A stretch of 64,000 nucleotides of DNA from JAKFDK01 sp036676195 (GTDB lineage Bacteria; Bacillota; Sulfobacillia; Symbiobacteriales; ZC4RG38): NCBI GenBank assembly GCA_036676195.1, contig JAKFDK010000056.1, positions 1 to 64,000 on the forward strand. The letters run 5' to 3'. Positions within the stretch are counted from its first letter, which is position 1, and every line of letters starts with the position of its first letter. The position numbers were made by a program, and so were the translations under genes. Below the pieces are notes generated by a model. It did no database searches, was not told the DNA's origin, and worked only from the letters and a program-made list of their open reading frames with translations. This document shows positions 35,943 to 44,345 of this stretch, one piece after another.

Positions 35943-36662
35943 TCAGCCTTCCCCTTCAGCAGTTCGGTATGTGCAGTCCCGCAGGGTGCAGACCCGGCAC
36001 CCCACCGGTGCACGCCGGTCCCCGGCGGCGGGCACCCAGCCGAACACCCCTACCACGGTTTTCTGCGGCAGCAGGTAGCCGGCCGGTGTGGCCGTGATGC
36101 CGATGCGGGCGGCCTCGGTGAGGCCGAGCAGCGGGTGCAGATCGTTGATGTTCCAGTCGCCGTAGCCGGGGCTGTACAGTTCTGTCGGGGTCAGCTCCCA
36201 AGCAGCGGCGCGGCCGGTCAGCCGGGAGCGCAGCAGGGCGGCCCATGCCTGCACTGCCGCCGAACCGGCGGCGTCCAGCACCGTGGCCAGGGCATACTCA
36301 CCCCCGGCGAAGGCGGCGCGGATGGCCTCATCTACCCCGGCGCCCACGGTGGCGGCCACAACGGTGACCACCTCGGCCCCATGCAGCAGCCGGGCCAGGG
36401 CATGGCTCTGCCACTCGTGCCCGGCGGCGGTGCACACCGCCCCCGGGGCACGCCCGGTGACCACGGCGCAATCCACCAGCGCCGCCTGTGGCGCCAGCAG
36501 CCCGCCAACCTGAGCCAGGCCGGCCGTTACTTCAGCCTCGGCCCGGGAGGTCATCTGCGTGATCCCCGGCTTGTAGCCAAGATAACGCAGCACGGTGGCC
36601 CGGTCCAGGGCCAGGTCCCGTGGGTCGGCGGCTTCCGGCCGGGGCCGGGGGCCGGCGCTCAT
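35943..36662 (-). CDS. Stand-alone MetH reactivation (AdoMet-binding) domain protein
   Basis: This 239-aa protein matches the vitamin B12-dependent methionine synthase activation domain. Readable features are VLRYLGYKPGITQM, TVGAGVDEAIRAAF and the AdoMet/cobalamin-contact motif YSPGYGDWNINDLHPLLGL (RPAPGYPxCPDH-like region of MetH). The C-terminal CRVCTLRDC cysteines resemble small metal-binding tails of anaerobic versions. It lies 4 bp before metH and its start overlaps the metF stop. In E. coli this is the C-terminal part of MetH; here it works in trans. Confidence 0.9.
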   Translation of the reverse strand: MSAGPRPRPEAADPRDLALDRATVLRYLGYKPGITQMTSRAEAEVTAGLAQVGGLLAPQAALVDCAVVTGRAPGAVCTAAGHEWQSHALARLLHGAEVVTVVAATVGAGVDEAIRAAFAGGEYALATVLDAAGSAAVQAWAALLRSRLTGRAAAWELTPTELYSPGYGDWNINDLHPLLGLTEAARIGITATPAGYLLPQKTVVGVFGWVPAAGDRRAPVGCRVCTLRDCTYRTAEGEG

Positions 36663-37606
36663 GCCGATGCCTCGTGCGGCGGTGCTGCCGGCGGGGTCAG
36701 GGCCAGGGCCGGGTGGCTGCGACGCAGACCCAGTTCCTCCAAAATGTCCAGCACCCCGATGACGACCCGGGGGGAGTTCATGGGGAACAGGTGCACGCCA
36801 TGCACGTGCCGGGCGATGCGTCGGATGACTTCACCGGCGATGCGGATGCCCTCGTCGCGGTCGCCGTGCTCCATGCGCGCCACCACTGCGGCGGGAACAC
36901 GCACACCAGGCACCTTGGTTGCCATGTACAGCGCATTCTTGTAGCTCTTAAGCGGCAGAATGCCATACAGAACCGGGAAGTCGGCCAGCCCGCGGGCAGC
37001 CAGCGCCTCCTGAAAGCGAAACACGTCGTCTACGTCATACACCGGCTGGGTCTGGGCGAAATGGGCACCGGCGGCGATCTTGGCCAGCAGGCGGTCCACC
37101 TCGGCGTGGGCGTCCGGATTGGCCGGGTTGGCGGCGCAGCCCACGGCAAACCGGGTGGGGATCGTGATCTCCCGCCCGCCCAGGGTGCGCCCGCTATTCA
37201 GGGCAGTGGCCAGGGCGATCAGGCCGCTGGCATCCACCTGGAACACCCCGGTGGCGTCGGGCTGGTCGCCCCGGTCCGGGTTGTCGCCCCGCAGGCACAG
37301 GATATTGCTTACGCCCAGGCCGGCCGCCCCCAGCAACTCGGCCTGCAGGCCGATCAGGTTGCGGTCCCGGGTGGTCAGGTGGAAGATGCATTCCACCTGC
37401 TGGTCCCGCTGAATCAGGTGGGCCAGGGTGATGGGGCTCATCCGCACGCTGGCCATGGGGCAGTCGGCCACGTTCACGGCATCGACCCGCTCGCCGAAGC
37501 GGCGGACCAGGGCCAGCACGGCGGAGGGGTCGGGACCCTTGGGCGGGTCTATTTCAACGGTCACCGTAAACTCACGCCGGCTCAAACGATGGAGTAATCT
37601 TGCCAT
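36659..37606 (-). CDS. metF: Methylenetetrahydrofolate reductase
   Basis: This 315-aa FAD-dependent TIM barrel makes 5-methyl-THF for MetH. It has FTVTVEIDPPKGPD, NVADCPMASVRMSP, HLTTRDRN, NILCLRGDNPDRGD and GAHFAQTQPVYD. The ATG at 37606 is the first codon after a riboswitch hairpin that contains the GGGAAGGGG ribosome site. A longer in-frame opening to 37675 would run through the riboswitch and is unlikely. It is first gene of metF - activation domain - metH - RACo-like. The last four bases overlap the next start (ATGA). Confidence 0.94.
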   Translation of the reverse strand: MARLLHRLSRREFTVTVEIDPPKGPDPSAVLALVRRFGERVDAVNVADCPMASVRMSPITLAHLIQRDQQVECIFHLTTRDRNLIGLQAELLGAAGLGVSNILCLRGDNPDRGDQPDATGVFQVDASGLIALATALNSGRTLGGREITIPTRFAVGCAANPANPDAHAEVDRLLAKIAAGAHFAQTQPVYDVDDVFRFQEALAARGLADFPVLYGILPLKSYKNALYMATKVPGVRVPAAVVARMEHGDRDEGIRIAGEVIRRIARHVHGVHLFPMNSPRVVIGVLDILEELGLRRSHPALALTPPAAPPHEASA

Positions 37607-37618
37607 AAAACGCGAATT

Positions 37619-37667
37619 CCCCTTCCCGAGCGAGAAGGGGTGACTACAGGCAAAGCCTGACCCTTCC
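37619..37667 (-). promoter_or_regulatory. Expression platform of the SAM riboswitch (ribosome-site sequestering)
   Basis: On the minus strand CCCCTTC (37640-37634) can pair with GAAGGGG (37625-37619), which is the Shine-Dalgarno sequence of metF. The same CCCCTTC can instead pair with an upstream GGAAGGG (37667-37661) adjoining the aptamer. This mutually exclusive pairing suggests translational control. Only a short TTTT just before the ATG hints at termination. Confidence 0.65.
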
Positions 37668-37671
37668 GCCC

Positions 37672-37784
37672 TCATCTCCCGGTGCCAGATGGCAGCACCG
37701 CAGGAATTGGCACCGCGCAGCGGCTACGCCGCCGGTTGCCGGGCTTCATCGGGCCAGTCCCTCAGCCTGCTCTGGATAAGATGC
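37672..37784 (-). ncRNA. SAM-I (S-box) riboswitch aptamer
   Basis: The minus strand from 37784 shows the S-box core in order: CTTATCCAGAG (P1 and kink-turn start), GAGGGACTGGCCC, GATGAAGCCCGGCAACC, a P3 stem, GGTGCCAATTCCTGC, a P4 stem and GAGATGAGGG closing P1. It precedes metF and controls the methionine operon, which is expected to be off at high SAM. Confidence 0.95.
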
Positions 37785-37809
37785 GGAGCACTATGAACTT
37801 GTTGTTTCC

Positions 37810-37838
37810 AATCTAGCAAAGGAATCCTATAGAAGCAA
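37810..37838 (-). promoter_or_regulatory. Promoter of the riboswitch-metF operon
   Basis: On the minus strand TTGCTT (37838-37833) and TAGATT (37815-37810) lie 17 bp apart, about 25 bp before the aptamer. This is the expected place, though the boxes are only moderately consensus. Confidence 0.5.
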
Positions 37839-38073
37839 TCCCTACATGATGGATTTGCCAGGGCCACGCAGGTTGGTACTTTCTGGTTTAGCACAGCAGC
37901 ACCTCTACCGTACCTTATTTATAGCACAGTTATAGGTGGCTTGCAACCATCTGAGGAATATTGTACTGCAATAGTGGTACTGCATGTTGACTTTGACCAG
38001 GTTTCCCGGTAAATATCAGGTATGGCGTCTGCTGTTGCTGACCCGCCGTCCCTCCTGCAAGGAGCTGAGATGC

Positions 38074-39219
38074 ATGCATCCCGAAACCAGACTCGTTCAC
38101 GCCGGTGTGGGACAGGACCCGCGTACCGGTGCCGTCTCCACCCCCATTTATCAGTGCGCAACCTTCCAGCACCCTGGCCTGGGCCAGACGACTGGATATG
38201 ACTATTCCCGGACCAAAAACCCTACCCGTTCGGCGTTGGAGGCAGCGCTGGCCGCACTGGAGGCAGGCGCCGGCGCCGCCGCCTTCGCATCGGGAATGGC
38301 GGCCCTGACCACCGTACTGCACCTGTTGCGGCCCGGGGATCACGTGGTGGTGACCGAAGACCTCTACGGCGGTACCCACCGCCTGCTGACGCAGGTGTTC
38401 AACCACCTGGGCCTGGGCCACACCTTTGTGGATACCAGCGATACGGCCGCCACGGCCGCTGCCATTGGCCCCAATACCCGTATGCTGCTGGTGGAAACGC
38501 CCACCAACCCGCTGCTGAAGGTGGCCGACCTGCGGGCGCTGGGCGAGGTGGCCCGGCAGCACCGGCTTCTGTATGTGGTGGACAATACCTTCCTGACGCC
38601 TTACCTGCAGCAGCCCCTGACCCTGGGGGCGGACCTGGTGGTGCACAGCGTCTCCAAGTATCTGGCCGGACACAACGACGTGGTGGCAGGTGCTGTGGTG
38701 GCCCGCACGCCGGAACTGGCCGAGCGCGTGGCCTTTCTGCAGAATGCCACCGGCGGCATTCTGGGTCCGCAGGATGCCTGGCTGGTGCTGCGGGGCATCA
38801 AGACCCTGGGCCTGCGCATGCGCCAGTCACAGGAGAACGCCATTGCCCTGGCCCACTGGCTGCAGCAGCACCCGGCCGTAACCCAGGTGTATTTCCCCGG
38901 CCTGGCGAATGATCCCGGTTATGACTGTCTGCGGCGCCAGGCCACCGGCCCCGGGGCCATGCTGGCCTTCCGGGTGCGGGATGCCGCCCTGGTGCCACAG
39001 GTACTGGCCCGTGTGCGCGTGATTCTGTTCGCCGAAAGCCTGGGCGGGGTGGAAACGCTGATTACCTACCCCTGGAGCCAGACCCATGCCGATGTGCCGG
39101 AAAGCGAGCGGCGGCGGCTGGGCGTGGACGACCGGCTGCTGCGGCTGTCGGTGGGAATTGAGCATGCGGCCGACCTGCAGGCTGACCTTGCCCAGGCCCT
39201 GGCCGAAGGAGGGGACTGA
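38074..39219 (+). CDS. metI: Cystathionine gamma-synthase / O-acetylhomoserine-type PLP enzyme
   Basis: This 381-aa PLP enzyme of the Cys/Met metabolism family has YDYSRTKNPTRSALE, FASGMAALTTVL, VETPTNPLLKVAD, VVDNTFLTPYLQQPL, the PLP-lysine motif HSVSKYLAGHNDVVAG, and ESLGGVETLITYPWSQTHAD near the C-terminus. The start is ATG 38074, with AAGGAG 9 nt upstream (an in-frame extension from 37984 is not family-like). It is followed 2 bp later by a paralogue, the same pair order as metI-metC of Bacillus, so I assign gamma-synthase to the first member. Transcription diverges from metF. Confidence 0.85.
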   Translation: MHPETRLVHAGVGQDPRTGAVSTPIYQCATFQHPGLGQTTGYDYSRTKNPTRSALEAALAALEAGAGAAAFASGMAALTTVLHLLRPGDHVVVTEDLYGGTHRLLTQVFNHLGLGHTFVDTSDTAATAAAIGPNTRMLLVETPTNPLLKVADLRALGEVARQHRLLYVVDNTFLTPYLQQPLTLGADLVVHSVSKYLAGHNDVVAGAVVARTPELAERVAFLQNATGGILGPQDAWLVLRGIKTLGLRMRQSQENAIALAHWLQQHPAVTQVYFPGLANDPGYDCLRRQATGPGAMLAFRVRDAALVPQVLARVRVILFAESLGGVETLITYPWSQTHADVPESERRRLGVDDRLLRLSVGIEHAADLQADLAQALAEGGD

Positions 39220-39221
39220 CC

Positions 39222-40367
39222 GTGCGCCTGGACACCCGCCTGATTCACCCCGGCAACGAACTGGACCCGGCCACCGGGGCGGCCGGGGTGCCGATTTACC
39301 AGACCTCAACCTTTAACCAGCCCGGTCTGGACACCCCCGGCCAATATGATTATGCCCGTTCCGGCAATCCGACCCGGGCGGCGGTGGAGCAGGCGCTGGC
39401 CACCCTGGAGGGCGGCGCCCGCGGTTTTGCCTTTGCCTCTGGCATGGCCGCCACCACGGCGGTGCTGATGCTGCTATCGGCCGGGGACCATGTGGTGGTG
39501 ACCGCTGACTGCTACGGCGGCACCTACCGGCTGCTCACCCGGATTTTGAACCGGCTGGGGATCACCGCCTCCTTTGCCGACACCACCGACCCGGCGGCGG
39601 TACGGGCCGCCCTGCGGCCGAACACCCGCCTGCTGCTGGTGGAGACGGTCTCCAACCCCTTCCTGGGCGTGACCGATCTGCAGGCCATGGCTGAGATCGC
39701 CCACGGTGCCGGCGCCCGGCTGGCGGTGGACAATACCTTCCTGAGCCCCTACCTGTGCCGGCCGCTGGAGTACGGGGCCGACGTGGTGATTCACAGCGCC
39801 ACCAAGTACCTGGGCGGTCACAGTGACCTGGTGGCCGGGGCCGCCGTGACCCGAGACGACGCCCTGGGGGCGGACCTGTATCTGATTCAGAACGGCACTG
39901 GCAACGTGCTGGGGCCGCAGGACTGCTTTTTGCTCAGCCGCGGCCTGAAGACCCTGGGGGTGCGAATGGCCCGTCAGCAGGAGACCGCCAGGGCGGTGGC
40001 CCGCTGGCTTCAGGAGCGGCCGGAGGTGCAGGCGGTATACTACCCCGGCCTGCCGGCGCATCCGGGGCATGAACTGGCGGTACGCCTGGGCGGCTTCGGT
40101 GCGGTGCTGTCGCTCCGGCTGGCCGACTCGGCCCTGCTGCGGCCTTTTCTGGCCGCCCTGCACCTGCCCCTGCTGGGGGTGAGCCTGGGGGCGGTGGAGA
40201 GCATTATTTCGGTGCCCGCCTACCACTCCCACGCCAGCATCCCCGCGGCGGAACGGGCGGCGCGGGGGATCGACGACGGGCTGGTGCGCTTTTCCGTGGG
40301 CCTGGAAGACCCGGCAGACCTGATTGCCGACCTGGAGCAGGCCCTGGCGGCGGCCCGAGCGGTCTAA
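39222..40367 (+). CDS. metC: Cystathionine beta-lyase type PLP enzyme
   Basis: The 381-aa paralogue of the preceding gene has YDYARSGNPTRAAVE, FASGMAATTAVL, VETVSNPFLGVTD, AVDNTFLSPYL, PLP-lysine HSATKYLGGHSDLVAG and LGAVESIISVPAYHSHASIP. The GNPTR/SKY-type elements are complete. The GTG start at 39222 has GAAGGAGGGG upstream. As second gene of a metI-metC pair it is probably the lyase giving homocysteine, though gamma-lyase cannot be excluded by motif. A strong terminator follows. Confidence 0.83.
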   Translation: MRLDTRLIHPGNELDPATGAAGVPIYQTSTFNQPGLDTPGQYDYARSGNPTRAAVEQALATLEGGARGFAFASGMAATTAVLMLLSAGDHVVVTADCYGGTYRLLTRILNRLGITASFADTTDPAAVRAALRPNTRLLLVETVSNPFLGVTDLQAMAEIAHGAGARLAVDNTFLSPYLCRPLEYGADVVIHSATKYLGGHSDLVAGAAVTRDDALGADLYLIQNGTGNVLGPQDCFLLSRGLKTLGVRMARQQETARAVARWLQERPEVQAVYYPGLPAHPGHELAVRLGGFGAVLSLRLADSALLRPFLAALHLPLLGVSLGAVESIISVPAYHSHASIPAAERAARGIDDGLVRFSVGLEDPADLIADLEQALAAARAV

Positions 40368-40374
40368 ATAACAC

Positions 40375-40416
40375 CATGCGGGCCTGCCGGTTGTAAAAAA
40401 CCGGCAGGCCCGCATG
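40375..40416. terminator. Bidirectional terminator between metC and sat
   Basis: A perfect 18-bp stem (40375-40392 with 40399-40416, 6-nt loop) lies between two convergent operons. Confidence 0.88.
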
Positions 40417-40449
40417 GCTTATTTCGTGTAATCTGAGCGGCAATTCCGC

Positions 40450-41601
40450 TTAGTCGGCGGCCACTACCCGCATGCCGTCGGCCAGGATCCGGGCGACCTC
40501 CGGCCGGCTGAACTCAGGCGGCGGCAGTTGGCCGGCCCGCAGTAGTTCCCGCACCTTGGTGCCGGAAAGGGTTACATGAGACTCAGCGCCATGGGGGCAG
40601 GTCTTGGGCGAGGCCATGGAGCCGCAGGTGCGGCAGAAGAAGGTATGCTCAAAGAAGATCGGCTGAATGCCCAGTTCGCCAGGGGCGAACTCGCTGAAGA
40701 TCTTCTGCGCATCATAAGTGCCATAATAGTTGCCCACGCCGGCGTGGTCACGGCCGACGATGAAGTGGCTGCAGCCGTGGTTCTTGCGCACCAGGGCGTG
40801 GAAGATGGCTTCCCGCGGCCCGGCGTAGCGCATGGCGGCCGCATAGGCGCCCAGCAGCACGCGGTTCGGGGGGTAATAACCCGCCAGCAGCGCATGGTAG
40901 CTCTCGACCCGCACCGTAGCCGGGACGTCGTCATCCTTGGTCTGACCGACCAGGGGGTTGAGGAACAGGCCGTCCACGCTCTCCAGGGCGCACTTCTGAA
41001 TGTATTCGTGGGCCCGGTGCACCGGGTTGCGGGTCTGGAAGCCCACAATCGTGCGCCAGCCGCGCTCGGCAAAGATCCGGCGAGTGTCGGCCGGATCGTA
41101 GGCCAGTTCCGGGAAGTTGGGGGCAGTGCGGTTCAGCAGCCAGATGTTACCGCCCAGCAGGGTGTTGCCCTGGGCGTTGAGCTTGCGTACGCCGGGATGG
41201 GCCTCGTCGGTAGTGCGGTAGACAAGCCGGGCCTCCTCCTCCTTGTCATAGGTGAAGGCCTCAGATATCTCCAAAATACCCAGGATAGTGCCGTCCGGCC
41301 CCTTCAGGGCGACCTCGTCGCCCAGGCCGGCGGCAGATTCCACCGGCAGGGTCACCGGTACCGACCAGGGCAGGCCGCCCGCCAGGTGCATTTCCCGGAC
41401 AACCCGGGTGTAATCAGCCTTGCCCATGAAACCGGTCAGAGGGCTGAAGCCGCCGGTGGCAATCAGTTCCAGGTCGGAAACGGACCAGGGGCTCAGGGTA
41501 ATGGCCGACAGCCCTTCGGCCTTGGCCAGGGCGGCGGTACGGGCCTCGCCGGTCAGGATACGGTTAACCAGAACGCCGCCGTGCGGTGCAATCAGGCTCA
41601 T
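40450..41601 (-). CDS. sat: Sulfate adenylyltransferase (ATP sulfurylase)
   Basis: The 383-aa protein makes APS from sulfate and ATP. It has GFSPLTGFMG, the active-site loop FQTRNPVHRAHEYIQK with the HxxH, LVGQTKDDDVP, HFIVGRDHAGVGNYYGTYDA, and a zinc-type Cys set (CRTCGSMASPKTCPHG) near the C-terminus. Last gene of the cysC-cysH-ABC-sat operon. The ATG at 41601 is preceded by GAGGGAGG. Confidence 0.96.
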   Translation of the reverse strand: MSLIAPHGGVLVNRILTGEARTAALAKAEGLSAITLSPWSVSDLELIATGGFSPLTGFMGKADYTRVVREMHLAGGLPWSVPVTLPVESAAGLGDEVALKGPDGTILGILEISEAFTYDKEEEARLVYRTTDEAHPGVRKLNAQGNTLLGGNIWLLNRTAPNFPELAYDPADTRRIFAERGWRTIVGFQTRNPVHRAHEYIQKCALESVDGLFLNPLVGQTKDDDVPATVRVESYHALLAGYYPPNRVLLGAYAAAMRYAGPREAIFHALVRKNHGCSHFIVGRDHAGVGNYYGTYDAQKIFSEFAPGELGIQPIFFEHTFFCRTCGSMASPKTCPHGAESHVTLSGTKVRELLRAGQLPPPEFSRPEVARILADGMRVVAAD

Positions 41602-41630
41602 AAAAACGGGACCTCCCTCTCAGTTATGCG

Positions 41631-42476
41631 TTAAATGTTGCTGCCCATTTCCTGCGTGGGGTCTTGTTTCAGAACCGGCAGCTTCAGCTTATAGCCGCCG
41701 TCCATCTCTTCCTGGGCCACCTTCTCGATTTCTTCCCGCAGAATGCCCAGGATCTCGGCCTCCATTTCGGCCAGGTAGGGGTTCCCCACCGAGCGCGGCC
41801 GGGAGGTGCGGACCCGGAATTCAGCCTTGATGCGGCCGGGCCGGGTGGCGAACACCATCACCCGGTCGGCCAGGAAGATGGCCTCACGGATGTTATGGGT
41901 GACAAAGAACACGGTCTTGCCGGTGCCCTGCCAGAGGGACACTACCTCGTTCTGCAGGACCTGGCGGGTTTGCTCATCCAGGGCGGCGAAGGGTTCATCC
42001 ATCAGCAGCATCTGCGGGTCCATGGCCAGGGTACGGGCAATGGCCGCCCGCTGACGCATGCCGCCGGAGAGTTCGTGCGGCCGGCTGTGAATGAAGCGGC
42101 CCAGGTGCACGGTCTGCAGGTAGTGCAGCGCCCGCTCCCGGATTTCGGCCTTGCTACGGTTCTGCAACCGCAGGCCGAATTCCGCGTTCTGCAGCACCGT
42201 CAGCCAGGGGAACAGGGCCGCCTCCTGGAACAGCATCAGCCGGTCCTGACCGGTACCCTCCACGGGGCAGCCCCCGACCAGGACCTCGCCGGAGTCGGGC
42301 CGGGTGAGCCCGGCAATCACATTCAGCAGCGTGGACTTGCCGCAGCCGGATGGGCCGAGCAGCGCCACAAATTCCCCGTCCTGCACCGTCAGGGAGACAT
42401 CCTGCAGGGCCATGGTGGCTGTGCCAGCCTTATGGGAATCAAAGGATTTGCTGACGTGGCGAATTTCGACAGCCAT
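41631..42476 (-). CDS. ABC transporter ATPase, SsuB/TauB type
   Basis: The 281-aa protein has Walker A ALLGPSGCGKSTLLNV, Q-loop LMLFQEAALFPW, signature LSGGMRQRAAIARTLA, Walker B MLLMDEPFAALD and H-loop FFVTHNIREA. It belongs to the nitrate/sulfonate/taurine importer family. It lies in one operon with its permease and binding protein, enclosed by sulfate-activation genes. Substrate is therefore a sulfur oxyanion, sulfonate or sulfate; which one is inference. Confidence 0.92.
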   Translation of the reverse strand: MAVEIRHVSKSFDSHKAGTATMALQDVSLTVQDGEFVALLGPSGCGKSTLLNVIAGLTRPDSGEVLVGGCPVEGTGQDRLMLFQEAALFPWLTVLQNAEFGLRLQNRSKAEIRERALHYLQTVHLGRFIHSRPHELSGGMRQRAAIARTLAMDPQMLLMDEPFAALDEQTRQVLQNEVVSLWQGTGKTVFFVTHNIREAIFLADRVMVFATRPGRIKAEFRVRTSRPRSVGNPYLAEMEAEILGILREEIEKVAQEEMDGGYKLKLPVLKQDPTQEMGSNI

Positions 42477-42492
42477 GTGCGGCCCTCCAGTA

Positions 42493-43254
42493 TCAGGTGC
42501 TGCGGATCAGGCCCCAGCGCCGGCGGACCGCCGTCTCCACCCGGGTGAAGAGCAGTCCGTCCATCGCCAGGCCCACGCCCAGGATGACCAGCACAACGGC
42601 CACCATCTGGGCGACGTCGTTCAGTTCCCGGCCGACGGAAAGCAGGTGCCCCAGGCCCATGTTGACCGAGAGCAGTTCGGCCGCCATCAGCGACCGCCAG
42701 GCAAAGGACCAGCCCTGGCGCAACCCGGCCAGCACGGCGGGCAGGGCGGCGGGCATGATCACCCGGGTGTACAGAACTATTCCCCGTGCCCCCATGTTTT
42801 CGGCTGCCCGCAGGTACAGGGGCGGGATGCTCTTCACCCCTGCTTCCACCCCGGCGGCCACAGCGAACAGGGCACCGGCCACAGTGACGAACAGGATGGC
42901 CCGTTCATTCAGGCCGACCCAGAGGATGGCCAGGGGAAACCAGCAGATGCTGGGCAGAGCCTGAAAGCCAGTCGTGAGATAGCCCAGGGTGTCACCCACC
43001 CAGGCAAAACGGCTGCTGATCAGGCCCAGGGCGACTCCGGCCAGCACCGAAAGTCCGAAGCCAAGGGCAATGCGGCGCAGGCTGGCCGCAGTGGCCCGCA
43101 GGATTTCGCCGCTGGTCAGCCCGTCCAGCAGGCTCTGCCCCACCGCCAGGGGCGAAGGAAAGACGTAATCCGGCCAGAACCCGGCCCGGTGCAGGGCAGA
43201 CCAGACCCCCACCAGCACCACCAGGAACACGGCGCGCCGACCCCAGACACCCAT
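42493..43254 (-). CDS. ABC transporter permease, SsuC/TauC type
   Basis: The 253-aa integral membrane protein has about six segments. The coupling EAA-like loop is AAENMGARGIVLYTRVIMPAALPAVLAGLRQGW, which contacts the ATPase. The C-terminal LLSVNMGLGHLL matches the nitrate/sulfonate permease family. It lies 16 bp before the ATPase gene. Confidence 0.9.
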   Translation of the reverse strand: MGVWGRRAVFLVVLVGVWSALHRAGFWPDYVFPSPLAVGQSLLDGLTSGEILRATAASLRRIALGFGLSVLAGVALGLISSRFAWVGDTLGYLTTGFQALPSICWFPLAILWVGLNERAILFVTVAGALFAVAAGVEAGVKSIPPLYLRAAENMGARGIVLYTRVIMPAALPAVLAGLRQGWSFAWRSLMAAELLSVNMGLGHLLSVGRELNDVAQMVAVVLVILGVGLAMDGLLFTRVETAVRRRWGLIRST

Positions 43255-43281
43255 CGGTTCCTCTCCTTTACGCGCCGGTCG

Positions 43282-44334
43282 TTACGTGCCGGTCGTCTGT
43301 TCATGGACGGATTCACGGCCCCCGGCCTGCAGAGCCTGTTCCAGAAGCCTCAGGTCAAACAGACCGCTCAGATCGGGCCGCTGTTTGCCCAGAAAGCCCA
43401 GGTCGTAGGCCCGTCCGGCGGCGGTGAGGATCGACTGGGTGGGCACCTGATGGCCAAAACTCACCCGGCTGAGGGCATCGGCCAGCACCTCGGGGGGCAG
43501 CGGCCGGCCCATCAACTGCGCCAGGCCGTCGTTCAGACGGGGGCGGGCTTCGTCGGGATGGGCAGCGATCCACCGGGTCATGTCCACATGGGCGCCCAGA
43601 AAGGCCCTGACGATTTCCGGGTATTCCTGCAGCATGCGGTTACTGGCGATGATCACGGTGGTGGCAAACTTGCCGTCCGGCCACAGGTCCCGCTCATCAA
43701 TAGCGATGACGCCGCCGGCCTGGACCAGGCGTGCCCCCCAGGGTTCCGGTACCCAGGCGGCGTCCAGTTCCCCCCGGTTGAACAGGGTCACGATCTCCGG
43801 GTTGGCGATGGGCATGATCTGCACGGTGCCGCCCTTGTCGGTAGGCTGGCGGTTGCCACTGCGCAGGAAGTGGCGCAGGGCCACGTCCTGGGTGTTGCCC
43901 AGTTGCGGGGTGGCCACCCGCTTGCCGTCCAGGTCGGCCGCCTGGCGCACCTGCAGCCCCGGCCGGGTAACCAGTACGGCGCCGCCGTCGGCGGCTCCGG
44001 CCACCACCCGGAATGCCTGGCCCCTGGACTTGACATACCCGTTCACCGCTGGGCTCGGGCCGACATAGGCCAGGTCGAGTTCACCGGCGAACATGGCTTC
44101 GATCACGGCCGGACCGGCACTGAAAACGGTGGCCTCCAGCTTGATCCCGTCGCCCAGCGCCCGCTGGTAGGTGTCGGTGGTCAGCCCGATCACGGCCTGG
44201 GCGTGGGTGGGGGCGGCGAAATATCCGATCCGCAGCTTTACCGGTTCCCCGGCTGCCGGGCCGCCCCCGGACCGGCTGCAGGCTGCCAGGCTGACCAGGC
44301 AGAGCAGCAGGAGTAGCGGTAAGGCCTTGCGCAT
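43282..44334 (-). CDS. Sulfonate/sulfate-type ABC substrate-binding lipoprotein
   Basis: The 350-aa protein has a lipoprotein signal (LLLCLVSLAAC lipobox). A SsuA/NMT1-like periplasmic fold follows: LRIGYFAAPTHAQAVIGL, GELDLAYVGPSPAVNGY, GKRVATPQLGNTQDVALRHF and ELDAAWVPEPWGARL. The ATG at 44334 is preceded by AAGGGG. It belongs to the cys operon and delivers the sulfur substrate to the SsuC-like permease. Confidence 0.9.
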   Translation of the reverse strand: MRKALPLLLLLCLVSLAACSRSGGGPAAGEPVKLRIGYFAAPTHAQAVIGLTTDTYQRALGDGIKLEATVFSAGPAVIEAMFAGELDLAYVGPSPAVNGYVKSRGQAFRVVAGAADGGAVLVTRPGLQVRQAADLDGKRVATPQLGNTQDVALRHFLRSGNRQPTDKGGTVQIMPIANPEIVTLFNRGELDAAWVPEPWGARLVQAGGVIAIDERDLWPDGKFATTVIIASNRMLQEYPEIVRAFLGAHVDMTRWIAAHPDEARPRLNDGLAQLMGRPLPPEVLADALSRVSFGHQVPTQSILTAAGRAYDLGFLGKQRPDLSGLFDLRLLEQALQAGGRESVHEQTTGT

Positions 44335-44345
44335 ATGATTACCCC

